From positions 1 through 25,563 of the forward strand of contig JASBYY010000042.1 in the NCBI GenBank assembly GCA_029983675.1: a DNA stretch of 25,563 nucleotides. The letters are read 5' to 3'. The stretch is from Bacteroidales bacterium (lineage in GTDB: Bacteria; Bacteroidota; Bacteroidia; Bacteroidales; F082). Position 1 is the stretch's first letter. Every line of letters begins with the position of its first letter. Made by a program: the position numbers and the translations under genes. Below, piece by piece: positions 1 through 7,636 of this stretch. The notes below the pieces were generated by a model. It did not search any database. It saw only the letters and a list, made by a program, of their open reading frames with translations, and was not told the origin of the DNA.

Positions 1-334
1 GATTCGGGGGCTGTTTTTTTATTGCCTCAAGCCATTTGGGAACCCTTCTTATAAGTATCCAGTCATGCTGGACTTGATCCAGCATCTCATCATTAGCATT
101 GATTGCCTAATAGAAGGATATCCTTGGAAGGAGATTCCGCATCAAGTGCGGAATGACAGGGTTTGTGTAGAGATTCTGTGTCAAGCACGGGATGACTGAG
201 TTTGTGACATGGCGCGGAATGATATAGTGCGAGAGAAATGATCACGTTTTGGAATGGCTTAGCCAAGGATGACAGGGTGGGGAGGAGTGCTACTACATTG
301 AGTCGCCATATTATGAAGTCTCAATGTGTGATCG
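1..334. other. Non-coding stretch left of the 4-hydroxybutyrate operon
   Basis: No convincing reading frame is present on either strand. A T-run at 14-20 follows a G-rich segment and could be the tail of a plus-strand terminator whose stem lies outside the window, but this cannot be confirmed. The rest is taken up by the palindromic repeats at 62-196 and decayed fragments of them. Confidence 0.5.
62..196. repeat. Three copies of a 25-nt palindromic (REP-like) repeat
   Basis: Three 25-nt units lie at 62-86 (inverted), 133-157 and 172-196. In a common orientation each reads G, an 8-nt arm, the loop TCAAG, the complementary 8-nt arm, then GAC. The arms differ (ATGCTGGA, ATTCCGCA, ATTCTGTG), yet all three still form 8 base pairs, the last with two G-U pairs. 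Loop and flanks are conserved while stems covary, so the folded form seems to be what is kept. Degraded pieces of the same motif occur near 213-222 and 383-398. They resemble short interspersed palindromes found between genes in many bacteria. The function is not visible. Confidence 0.7.
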
Positions 335-370
335 CATAAAAAACACTGCGAGAAACCTCGCAGTGTTTTA
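335..370 (-). terminator. Rho-independent terminator of the abfD-sucD operon
   Basis: A perfect 13-bp stem pairs 340-352 with 357-369 around a 4-nt loop (353-356). Read on the minus strand it is followed directly by a run of T. It lies about 65 bp past the sucD stop codon, at the expected end of the leftward operon. Confidence 0.85.
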
Positions 371-434
371 CAAACGTTGTCATGCGGAATGGAATGACAA
401 CAAGGACTATTGATTAACTAATAAACTTTCCCTT

Positions 435-1802
435 TTATTTCCAGATCTCTTCGTCTGTAGGCACGTGAATTCTTGCCGAAAGCGGAGCAACACGGGTAAT
501 ATTCAAAAGATGTTTGTAGGTGAAGTTTTCCGAGATGGAGTTGTTACCCCATGAACCGCAACCCAATGTGTTCGTCACGGGCAATCCGTTTTGGATGGAT
601 CCGCCGGCGGTGGTGGCACAAATGGCGTTTACAATCAGACGTGACACCGAAAGCTCTGTACCAGCCTTGATGATATTGGCTTGGTTGTTAGAGTGCAAGC
701 CAGCTGTGTGACCGTTGCCTTCGAATGAAAGGTTGGTTTGGGCGATCTCAATAGCTTCGTCAAAGTACTGATAGGGGAAAGCACCCATCACAGGGCACAT
801 CTTTTCCTTGCTGATGGGATCATTGTGGCCATAGCTGCCGTTTGATTCCACAACGATGACTCTTGTGCCTTCGGGCACTTGGATGCCAGCTTTGTTAGCG
901 ATGGTTTGAACAGATTGTCCAACAACGTCTCTTGCAGTGTGGCCATCTTCAAAAATGGCATTGAGGATCTTTTCTCTTTCTTCATTGTTGGCAATGTAAG
1001 CGCCGCACTTTCTAAAGGCTTCAAGAACGGCTTCTCTTTCTTCCTTAGGATAGATGAAGCTTTGTTCGCCAGAGCAGATGATGCCATTGTCGAAGGAACG
1101 TCCCGTGACAACTTTTCCTGCGACATATTCAAAGTCGATATGTCTGTCAAGAATCACCTGTACGTTGCCGGCACCAACACCAAAGGAAGGCTTGCCCGAC
1201 GAATAGGCAGATTTCACCATAGGCATACCACCGGTGGCAACCGTCACATCGCACAAGCTCATCAAAGCCTGAGTCTTTTCCAATGAAGGTTCTTCAACTA
1301 CTTGAACCATGCCTTCCGGTACTTCCATAGGAGCAATCGCTTCAAGGATGAGCTTCACGGCAGCGGTCGAGCACTTCTTGGCTTTGGGGTGAGGAGCGAT
1401 AATAATGGCATTCTTCGTCTTCAAAGCGAAAGCAATCTTCGACATCGGGGTAACGATGGGATTGGTCATGGGGGTGACACCTGCCACAACACCAATGGGC
1501 TTTGCAATCTCGATCAACCCGGTTCTTTCGTCAATATTCAGGATGCCCATCGACTTTTTGCCTTTCAGGTCATACCATACGCCTTTCGACTTATTTCTGT
1601 TCTTTGCCACTTTGTCGGTGTAAACACCCATCTGTGTTTCTTCAATGGCAAGCTTTGCCAATTCTTCGGCGTGGTCAAAAATAGCTTTTGTTGCTAACTT
1701 GACCGTGGCGTCCACATCGTCTTGGTCAAAATGGCTACAGTAAATAGCTTGGGCCTTTCTGGCCTTTTCAATCATTGATTTTACTTCATCAATTGCGTTC
1801 AT
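435..1802 (-). CDS. sucD: Succinate-semialdehyde dehydrogenase, CoA-acylating (SucD)
   Basis: 455 aa. It reduces succinyl-CoA to succinate semialdehyde with release of CoA, the first step of the succinyl-CoA to 4-hydroxybutyrate route, in the cytoplasm. It belongs to the aldehyde dehydrogenase superfamily, in the CoA-acylating branch shared with AdhE and EutE. The catalytic cysteine is C243 in the segment DNGIICSGEQS. A Rossmann-type nucleotide-binding region precedes it (KPIGVVAGVTP near residue 101), and a GVGAGNV segment near 208-214 is typical of the branch. The ATG at 1802 gives the full family length. There is no Shine-Dalgarno sequence, as usual in Bacteroidetes. It is the last gene of the operon, 38 nt after 4hbD, and is followed by the terminator at 335-370. 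Its product is the substrate of the next enzyme, 4hbD, which supports this assignment over an acetaldehyde dehydrogenase. Confidence 0.93.
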   Translation of the reverse strand: MNAIDEVKSMIEKARKAQAIYCSHFDQDDVDATVKLATKAIFDHAEELAKLAIEETQMGVYTDKVAKNRNKSKGVWYDLKGKKSMGILNIDERTGLIEIAKPIGVVAGVTPMTNPIVTPMSKIAFALKTKNAIIIAPHPKAKKCSTAAVKLILEAIAPMEVPEGMVQVVEEPSLEKTQALMSLCDVTVATGGMPMVKSAYSSGKPSFGVGAGNVQVILDRHIDFEYVAGKVVTGRSFDNGIICSGEQSFIYPKEEREAVLEAFRKCGAYIANNEEREKILNAIFEDGHTARDVVGQSVQTIANKAGIQVPEGTRVIVVESNGSYGHNDPISKEKMCPVMGAFPYQYFDEAIEIAQTNLSFEGNGHTAGLHSNNQANIIKAGTELSVSRLIVNAICATTAGGSIQNGLPVTNTLGCGSWGNNSISENFTYKHLLNITRVAPLSARIHVPTDEEIWK

Positions 1803-1840
1803 ATTTGTTATATTAATGAATTGTTATGTATTGTATTGAA

Positions 1841-2974
1841 TTAATAAAGATTCTGATAAATACTTCTTATCTCATCCCTTGACAGTGCCACGTAGTTGTT
1901 GGCCAGCAAACGCTGCTGGGTGGCGATAACGCTGTCGGTGAAACCGTCGATTTCTTCGGGCTTCATGCCATAGAAACTCAGTTTGTTCTTTTGGGTGAGC
2001 TTGTTCAGCAGCTCGTCAATCTTGTCGTAGATGAGGGCTTGGTTTTCCACACATTCTTTGCCTAACTTCAAGGCATCAATCAGTATCATGTTGAGGTCTT
2101 TGATAGCGCCGTTCGGGTTCTTGCTGAAGTACAGTTTGAACACTTCTGTCAGGAACTGGTAGTTGGACTCGCCGTGCGGCACGTGGTAGTTGCCACCCAA
2201 AGGATAGGAGCAAGCATGGACTGCACCCACACCGGCATTACCGAAAGCTACACCGGCAAAGTTGCTGGCGATGATCATGTCCTCGAAATTCTCGAAACGA
2301 TGGTCGGGACCTTTTTCTGCAATACCCATGAATACCTTGGTAATCATATAGATGGCTTCGGTGGAGAATATCTTGGTATAAGGATTGGCCTTGGGCGAGA
2401 GGTAGGATTCCATGGCGTGAATCAAGGCATCGATGGCACTGAACACATAGAACTTGAAAGGCAGTCCCTTGAGCATTTCGGGGATGAGGACGGCGTCGTC
2501 GGCCAAAATAGCCGGATCGGCGAGACCCATCTTGGTGTGCTTCGACTTGATTTCGGCAATCGAAATGTTGGTGACTTCGCTGCCGGTACCACAGGTGGTG
2601 GGAATGATGACCAAGGATTTTTCCTTGACAATCGGGATTTTGTGCTCAAAAGCATCCGTCACATCTTTTACGCCTTTCAGAGCGAATATCTTGGAGATGT
2701 CGATGACGGTACCGCCGCCAACGCCAATCACTCTGTCGTATTCCAAGTTGGCAATGTCAGCCAAGATGTTGTTCATCATCTCGTCGGAAGGCTCTCCGTT
2801 ACCGTATTTCTCCTGCATCACAAAGTGACAAGGAAGTTCAAGAGACTTCATGAAAGGATCATACAAGAAAGACTGTGTGATGACCAAGTCTCTTTCGTTT
2901 AAATTAAACTCTTTTGCAAAGTCAGCGAATGCGTTGAACTTGCTGACTCTGGTTTTCAAATTAAACATTATCAT
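1841..2974 (-). CDS. 4hbD: 4-hydroxybutyrate dehydrogenase (iron-containing alcohol dehydrogenase family)
   Basis: 377 aa. It reduces succinate semialdehyde to 4-hydroxybutyrate with NAD(P)H. It is a group III, metal-dependent alcohol dehydrogenase: the cofactor loop GGGTVID is at residues 86-92, PTTCGTGSE near 125-133, and the expected metal ligands are D182, H186, H253 and H267 (segments SAIDALIHAMES, AVHACSYPLGG and HVPHGES). The ATG at 2974 overlaps the TGA of the upstream CoA-transferase as ATGA, so translation is probably coupled. A second ATG two codons later (2968) is an equally plausible start. The family alone would allow other substrates. The neighbours sucD, cat2 and abfD make 4-hydroxybutyrate the clear choice. 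Confidence 0.92.
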   Translation of the reverse strand: MIMFNLKTRVSKFNAFADFAKEFNLNERDLVITQSFLYDPFMKSLELPCHFVMQEKYGNGEPSDEMMNNILADIANLEYDRVIGVGGGTVIDISKIFALKGVKDVTDAFEHKIPIVKEKSLVIIPTTCGTGSEVTNISIAEIKSKHTKMGLADPAILADDAVLIPEMLKGLPFKFYVFSAIDALIHAMESYLSPKANPYTKIFSTEAIYMITKVFMGIAEKGPDHRFENFEDMIIASNFAGVAFGNAGVGAVHACSYPLGGNYHVPHGESNYQFLTEVFKLYFSKNPNGAIKDLNMILIDALKLGKECVENQALIYDKIDELLNKLTQKNKLSFYGMKPEEIDGFTDSVIATQQRLLANNYVALSRDEIRSIYQNLY

Positions 2975-4266
2975 TTTCCAAATCTTTTAGTAAATTCATT
3001 CTGAAGCTGTTCCCTGAAATCGGGATGGGCAATGTCGATCAAGCTTTGGGCGCGCTGGCGCAAAGTCTTTCCTTTCAGTTTGGCAATGCCGTATTCGGTC
3101 ACCACGTAATCCACATCGTTTCTTGAGGTGGTCACGGCAGCGCCTTCTGCAAGCAGGGGCACGATTCTCGAAACCTTGCCCTTGGCGGCTGTCGAAGGCA
3201 TGGCCATGATGGAGATGCCTCCTTTTGAAAGGGCGGCACCGCGCACGTAATCGACTTGTCCGCCTGTTCCGCTGAACTGTTTATATCCGATGGTTTCCGA
3301 TGCCACCTGTCCCATTAAATCGACTTCGATGCAGGAGTTGATGGACACCATGTTGTCATTTTTGCCGATGACCCAAGGATCGTTGACGTAGTCCACGGGA
3401 TAAAGCTCCACGTCGGGGTTGTTATCGACAAAGTCATATATTTTTCTTGTTCCCATGATAAACGTCGAAATCAGTTTACCGGGATGCAATGTTTTTTTCT
3501 TTCCGTTGATGACACCGGCTTTGACGAGTTCGATAACGCCGTCGGAGAACATCTCCGTATGGATGCCGAGGTCTTTCTTTTCTTTCAGGAATAGCAGCAC
3601 GGCATCGGGAATAGCACCAATGCCAAGTTGCAAGGTGGCTCCGTCCTGAATCAGCGAAGCGCAGTTTTTACCGATATTGCGTTCCACATCGGTGATGACC
3701 GGATTGGGAATTTCGGGCAGCAAGTAGGCGCAAGGGACAATGTAGTCGATTTCCGAAACATGAATCTTGTTTTCAGGTCCCATAGTGAAAGGCACCGTCT
3801 CGTTGGTTTCGGCAATCACCACTTTAGCCTTTTGGGCAGCGGCCTTGGCATAGTCGCACGACACGCCGAAGCTGCAATAGCCTTCTTCGTTGGGAGGGGT
3901 GACCTGGACGACTGCAACGTTCACGGGAAAAGCCTCGCCTAACATGTCGGGAACGTCTTTGAAATAGCAGGGCAAAAAGTCGCCCTCTTGATCCATCAGT
4001 GCCTTTCGTGAGTTGGCACCCACAAAATTGGTGATGTGATGGAAGTGACCGTAGCATTCGGGAGCCATGTAGCCGCCTTCGCCGAGGGTCAGCATGTGAT
4101 AAATATGTACGTTATGGTAGTCCTCCTTATGTTCTACTAACGCTTTTGCGATATGCTGAGGAACACCGGCCGTTTCAGAGAAAACGACGTAGTCACCATC
4201 CTTGATGGACTTGATTGCTGTGGCAGCATTGACAACTTTACTTTTGTAAATCTCTTTCCAATTCAT
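2971..4266 (-). CDS. cat2: 4-hydroxybutyrate CoA-transferase (Cat2/AbfT)
   Basis: 431 aa. It moves CoA from an acyl-CoA donor, commonly acetyl-CoA or butyryl-CoA, to 4-hydroxybutyrate, making 4-hydroxybutyryl-CoA for the dehydratase. It is a class I CoA-transferase of the acetyl-CoA hydrolase/transferase type. The glycine-rich segment LQLGIGAIPDA is near 213-222. The catalytic glutamate is E238 in HTEMFSDGV, the position I recall as catalytic in the Clostridium aminobutyricum enzyme. FSGTGGQVDYVRGA near residue 330 is the usual CoA-binding block. It starts at an ATG overlapping the TGA of the NifU-like gene by 4 nt and ends overlapping the start of 4hbD by 4 nt, so the three genes are translationally linked. 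Confidence 0.93.
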   Translation of the reverse strand: MNWKEIYKSKVVNAATAIKSIKDGDYVVFSETAGVPQHIAKALVEHKEDYHNVHIYHMLTLGEGGYMAPECYGHFHHITNFVGANSRKALMDQEGDFLPCYFKDVPDMLGEAFPVNVAVVQVTPPNEEGYCSFGVSCDYAKAAAQKAKVVIAETNETVPFTMGPENKIHVSEIDYIVPCAYLLPEIPNPVITDVERNIGKNCASLIQDGATLQLGIGAIPDAVLLFLKEKKDLGIHTEMFSDGVIELVKAGVINGKKKTLHPGKLISTFIMGTRKIYDFVDNNPDVELYPVDYVNDPWVIGKNDNMVSINSCIEVDLMGQVASETIGYKQFSGTGGQVDYVRGAALSKGGISIMAMPSTAAKGKVSRIVPLLAEGAAVTTSRNDVDYVVTEYGIAKLKGKTLRQRAQSLIDIAHPDFREQLQNEFTKRFGK

Positions 4267-4565
4267 TTCTTACTCTTGTTTAATATGGATTTTGCAAGAT
4301 TCAGCAAATCTTCATCTATTGTATTAACGACTTTGACCTCATCAACCAACCCATTGAGCGCGGATTTGACAATTTCCTCCATGGTGATTTGGGCTGAGGG
4401 GCAGTTTTTACATGCCCCTGTCAACCCAATAGTCAGACAGTTATTATCGTATCCTCTGATAATAATGTCACCTTCGTGTTTTTGAAGATATGGACGAATC
4501 TTGTTTTCAACAACAAGCTCAATTTGTTTCAGCTTGTCGTCGTTATTATTTGTTACTTGATTCAT
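4263..4565 (-). CDS. NifU-like C-terminal domain protein (Fe-S scaffold/carrier)
   Basis: 100 aa from the ATG at 4565. A TTG one codon earlier (4568) is possible but less likely. The protein consists almost entirely of a NifU C-terminal domain with the CxxC cluster-binding pair at about residues 52-55 (ACKNCPSAQ), after a short Asn/Asp-rich N-terminus. Such domains assemble or carry [4Fe-4S] or [2Fe-2S] clusters. The gene overlaps the end of abfD by about 20 nt and the start of cat2 by 4 nt, so it is embedded in the pathway operon. The neighbouring AbfD needs an oxygen-sensitive [4Fe-4S] cluster, so a dedicated role in loading or repairing that enzyme is a reasonable inference, not shown by the sequence. 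Confidence 0.85.
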   Translation of the reverse strand: MNQVTNNNDDKLKQIELVVENKIRPYLQKHEGDIIIRGYDNNCLTIGLTGACKNCPSAQITMEEIVKSALNGLVDEVKVVNTIDEDLLNLAKSILNKSKK

Positions 4566-6006
4566 CAATATGAGCGATTACCTTGGCCAAAGCCTTTTTC
4601 TGTTCGAGATTGCCTTGTCTGGAAATCATGATGCGCTGAGCTTGAGGTGAACCGGCACCGTGCATGGATTCGGTTCTGTATCCGACAGCGGCTGTGCCGA
4701 GGGTCAGGTTTTCGATCAAACGCAAGATGCGCATTCTGTTTTCGGTGGAGACATTCACGGCACCCTTGAAGTACTTCTTCACGTATTTTCCGATTTCCGG
4801 ATCTTTCAGGTCTTGCTGCGAAGGCATGGTCACCATCAAGCCACCGGCGATGTCTTCGGCCAGACGGGCGATTTCGTAAGGCATTCTCGTCACGTTCTGT
4901 TTGCAGACATTGGCCAACAGCAGGTTGATCTGGTAGTTGCCGGCGGGCATCTTCACACCTTCTGCCGAGCAAGCGATACCGCAAGCATACAGCGTTTCGT
5001 TGAGGTGTATCATTTCGATAAGTTTGTCCTTAATATGGCTTGCTTTCGGGACACCGTTGTATTCGGCAGCCATGGCAGCGGCACCAATCAGCACGTCGCC
5101 CACACCGACTTTGCAACCGCCGTAGGACTGGCGGTGGTAACCGGCGAAGCGTTCCACCATCATGCCGGCAAATTCGTATTCCTTGCACATGAACACTCTT
5201 TCTTTCGGGACAAACACGTTGTCGAAGATCACCAAAGCTTCGTGACCGCCGAACTGTGAGTTGCCGAGGTCGATGTCAGCATTGGGTTCGAGTTTGCGGG
5301 TGTCGCAGGATTGACGGCCGTAGATCATCAGAACGCCTTCGGCATCAGAAGGAACGGCGAACGAAACGGCGTAGTCCTTGTCTTCCTCTCTCATGGCCAC
5401 GGTGGGCATGATGAGGTGTTCGTGCGAGTTGACAGCACCGGTTTGGTGGGCCTTGGCACCACGCACCACGATACCGTCTTCTCTGACTTCCACGATGTGG
5501 AGGTACAAGTCCGGGTCAGGCTGCTGTGAAGGAGCGAGCGAACGGTCACCTTTGGGGTCGGTCATGGCACCGTCAACGGTGAGGTCGTTGTCCTGAACAT
5601 ACTTCATGTATTCCGTAAAGCGTTTGTGATATTCGGTTCCCAATTTCTGGTCCATTTCAAAAGTGGTGGAGAAGATGGCATTGAAAGCATCCATACCTAC
5701 ACAACGCTGGAAGCAAGCGGCGGTCTTCTGACCCATCAAACGCTGCATTTTCACTTTCTTCACCAAGTCATCAGTGCCCTGGTGCAGGTGGCAGAAACGG
5801 TTGATGGTTTTTCCTGTCAGATTCGACGTTGCCGTCATGAGGTCTTTGTACTCCTCTTTCTCAGCAAGTTCGTAAGTCATCGCCACGGAATTCATCGAAG
5901 GACGAATCATCGGGTGATCGACCGGGTTTTCAATTTTCTCTCCCATGAAATAAACCTTGAGGTTTAGTTTGCGGAGACTTTCGATGTACTGATCTTTTGT
6001 CATCAT
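4546..6006 (-). CDS. abfD: 4-hydroxybutyryl-CoA dehydratase / vinylacetyl-CoA isomerase (AbfD)
   Basis: 486 aa. It dehydrates 4-hydroxybutyryl-CoA to crotonyl-CoA by a radical mechanism using FAD and a [4Fe-4S] cluster, and isomerises vinylacetyl-CoA. The four cluster ligands known in the Clostridium aminobutyricum enzyme (C99, C103, H292, C299) are present here one residue lower: C98 and C102 (ACFQRCVGMDAF), H291 (GYHRQSYGG) and C298. The KINRF-like and QRLMGQKTA segments of the N-terminal half are also those of the true dehydratase, not of 4-hydroxyphenylacetate hydroxylases from the same superfamily. There are two adjacent ATG codons (6006 and 6003). It is the first gene of the operon. A cobalamin riboswitch lies about 215 nt upstream in the leader. 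Confidence 0.95.
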   Translation of the reverse strand: MMTKDQYIESLRKLNLKVYFMGEKIENPVDHPMIRPSMNSVAMTYELAEKEEYKDLMTATSNLTGKTINRFCHLHQGTDDLVKKVKMQRLMGQKTAACFQRCVGMDAFNAIFSTTFEMDQKLGTEYHKRFTEYMKYVQDNDLTVDGAMTDPKGDRSLAPSQQPDPDLYLHIVEVREDGIVVRGAKAHQTGAVNSHEHLIMPTVAMREEDKDYAVSFAVPSDAEGVLMIYGRQSCDTRKLEPNADIDLGNSQFGGHEALVIFDNVFVPKERVFMCKEYEFAGMMVERFAGYHRQSYGGCKVGVGDVLIGAAAMAAEYNGVPKASHIKDKLIEMIHLNETLYACGIACSAEGVKMPAGNYQINLLLANVCKQNVTRMPYEIARLAEDIAGGLMVTMPSQQDLKDPEIGKYVKKYFKGAVNVSTENRMRILRLIENLTLGTAAVGYRTESMHGAGSPQAQRIMISRQGNLEQKKALAKVIAHIDESSNK

Positions 6007-6155
6007 AGTTTACAGAATATTTATTAGTTAGACAATTATAATACAAATAGTCATGGTGTTCGCTTTGCAAAATTCATGATTGCGATGACAAGGGCTAATA
6101 CGGATGAAACAGGAAGTCGGGTCGGAATTCGGTCAAAAAAGGAATAGGGAATACT

Positions 6156-6180
6156 CATGGATCCAATATAATGACCCATG
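6156..6180 (-). promoter_or_regulatory. Hairpin in the abfD leader, downstream of the riboswitch
   Basis: On the minus strand 6180-6173 pairs with 6163-6156 (8 bp with one G-U, 9-nt loop). A run of six T follows only about 15 nt later (6135-6140). That spacing is too long for an ordinary terminator, so its role as expression platform is uncertain. A second short stem (GCTTT/GAAGC) lies between it and the aptamer. Confidence 0.35.
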
Positions 6181-6220
6181 CTATCTGACTCCGCTTCATT
6201 CCGCGAAAGCATTGCCAAAC

Positions 6221-6387
6221 CATTCGAGGCAGGTCTTCTGGCTTACTCAAGCATACAAGCCTTCCCAATTTCTCAGTGGCGTTATAGTGTATGCTTTTTA
6301 GAGCTAACAGCTGCGCGACAGTCCGTGATTTGCACACGGTTCCCTTTTCACTTCTCATGTAAGAGAAACACCTTGAAGGTCGAAATC
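6221..6387 (-). ncRNA. Cobalamin (B12) riboswitch in front of the 4-hydroxybutyrate operon
   Basis: Read on the minus strand, all conserved blocks of a cobalamin aptamer appear in order. These are the AAGGGAA block (6346-6340), GACTGTCGCGCAGCTGT (6323-6307), the B12 box GCCACTG (6280-6274), GGGAAGG (6266-6260), and GAAGACCTGCC (6238-6228). A short P1 helix can form between about 6385-6381 (TTCGA) and 6227-6223 (TCGAA). The aptamer is followed after about 215 nt by abfD on the same strand. No gene on the plus strand could be served by it. In the usual mode, cobalamin binding lowers expression of the downstream genes. Whether this one works on transcription or translation cannot be told. Confidence 0.93.
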
Positions 6388-6405
6388 AAAGAACTTTTTC
6401 AGCGG

Positions 6406-6413
6406 CAAAGGTA
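6406..6413 (-). promoter_or_regulatory. Promoter -7 element for the riboswitch/abfD transcript
   Basis: The minus strand reads TACCTTTG, an exact match to the Bacteroidetes -7 consensus TAnnTTTG. It lies about 20 nt upstream of the aptamer, at the expected spot for the operon promoter. No clear -33 TTTG is seen. Confidence 0.6.
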
Positions 6414-6539
6414 GTACTTTTTTTGATTGCATGTCCATTAATTAAGGTAAATCATGAAAAAAATATCGATTTGTAATTCTCGATATTGAAAATCACGATA
6501 CTATCGGATATTTTTGCAAATAGTTGCATGAAAAAATGT

Positions 6540-6547
6540 TATTTTTG
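6540..6547 (+). promoter_or_regulatory. Promoter -7 element for bcp
   Basis: TATTTTTG matches TAnnTTTG and is followed by C, as is common. It lies 20 nt before the bcp ATG at 6567, giving a very short leader. A TTTG at 6513-6516 may be the -33 element, though the spacing is longer than usual. Confidence 0.5.
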
Positions 6548-6566
6548 CGCGTCACTAACACGAAAA

Positions 6567-7031
6567 ATGATGAAACTGAAAGCTGGAGATCCCGCTCCTG
6601 ATTTTTGGGGAGAGGATCAAAATGGAAATCAGATCGCTCTGAAAGATTTCAGAGGATCGAAACTGGTGTTGTATTTTTATCCGAAGGATAACACGCCGGG
6701 ATGTACGGCCGAGGCTTGTAGCCTGAGAGACGGTAATGTGCAGTTGCTTCAACGGGGATTTAAGATTGTAGGCGTGAGCAAGGACAGCATCGCATCGCAC
6801 AAGAAGTTCTCCGAGAAGTTCTCTTTGCCTTTTCCGCTGATTGCCGACACTGATTTGAAAATCATGAACGACTATGGCGTATGGGGCGAAAAGAAGTTCA
6901 TGGGCAAGACGGTCGTCGGCACCATCCGCACCACATTTCTGATCTCCGAAGATGGCATCATCGAACGCATCATCGACAAGGTGAATACCAAGACCCACGC
7001 CGATCAGATACTGGAAGATGGTGTTGAATAG
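6567..7031 (+). CDS. bcp: Thioredoxin-dependent thiol peroxidase (Bcp/PrxQ peroxiredoxin)
   Basis: 154 aa. It reduces hydrogen peroxide and organic hydroperoxides, with thioredoxin as reductant, in the cytoplasm. The AhpC/TSA fold contains the motif TPGCTAEACSLRD. Counted from the second ATG, the peroxidatic cysteine is C45 and the resolving cysteine C50, the same positions as in E. coli Bcp. The open frame extends upstream to 6486, but the start at 6567 (two adjacent ATGs, 6567 and 6570) is preferred: it gives the usual family length, and the promoter-like TATTTTTG at 6540 would lie inside a longer gene. It is divergent from the abfD operon. A peroxidase next to an oxygen-sensitive dehydratase fits an anaerobe, but there is no sign of co-regulation. 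Confidence 0.93.
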   Translation: MMKLKAGDPAPDFWGEDQNGNQIALKDFRGSKLVLYFYPKDNTPGCTAEACSLRDGNVQLLQRGFKIVGVSKDSIASHKKFSEKFSLPFPLIADTDLKIMNDYGVWGEKKFMGKTVVGTIRTTFLISEDGIIERIIDKVNTKTHADQILEDGVE

Positions 7032-7106
7032 TTTTTTATTCAAGAGCGGTTTGAAACAATCAATTGTCAAGGTGACAAGTAGTTATTTATTTTAATCCCA
7101 GTATTT

Positions 7107-7622
7107 ATGGACGCATTGCAATATCGTTATAGCAACACGTTGAATTTCATCAGGAAGAATGCTCCTGAAGCAAAACATGTCATGGATTTGGGAACGCCCA
7201 ATGCGTTTTCTAAGATTATGCAGGATAATGGTTATCAAGTTGATAATACACAAGGAGAGGACCTTGATTTTCAGTTTGAGACATTGAAGAGTTATCAAAA
7301 CATAGAGTTGGTTACCGCACTTGAAATATGCGAGCATTTGTTGAATCCGCTCCAAGTGTTGCAAAACCTCCCTGCTGACAGATTGGTAGCCAGTGTCCCT
7401 CTGTCGCTTTGGTTCGCTAAGGCATACAGAAGCAAAACAGACAAGTGGGACCGCCATTTCCATGAGTTCGAAGACTGGCAGTTCGATTGGCTGCTCGAAA
7501 AGGCAGGTTGGGAGATTAAGGACAGCATGAAGTGGAAGTCCATCACGAAAGAGATCGGCATTCGCCCCATGTTGCGGAGAATCACGCCAAGATATTACAT
7601 GGTGTACGCGGAAAGGAAATAG
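7107..7622 (+). CDS. Small class I SAM-dependent methyltransferase-like protein
   Basis: 171 aa. The segment HVMDLGTPNAFSKIM (about residues 24-38) resembles methyltransferase motif I with a divergent glycine loop. VTALEICEHLLNP (about 69-81) corresponds to the acidic/EHL motif common in Methyltransf_11/23 proteins. The protein is shorter than a full methyltransferase and lacks the classic GxGxG, so catalytic activity is not certain. The substrate is unknown. It starts 75 nt after bcp and could be co-transcribed with it. The glycosyltransferase cluster downstream is convergent, so linkage to glycan synthesis is only positional. Confidence 0.7.
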   Translation: MDALQYRYSNTLNFIRKNAPEAKHVMDLGTPNAFSKIMQDNGYQVDNTQGEDLDFQFETLKSYQNIELVTALEICEHLLNPLQVLQNLPADRLVASVPLSLWFAKAYRSKTDKWDRHFHEFEDWQFDWLLEKAGWEIKDSMKWKSITKEIGIRPMLRRITPRYYMVYAERK

Positions 7623-7636
7623 CAGATGTGATACTT

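Noticed and set aside
6104..6414. Short open frames on both strands across the abfD leader
   Set aside because: They lie within the cobalamin riboswitch and its promoter. Their sequence is explained by conserved RNA structure, and none has a start signal.
6486..6566. 27-codon N-terminal extension of bcp
   Set aside because: It contains the likely promoter, and starting at 6567 gives the normal length and the standard cysteine positions.
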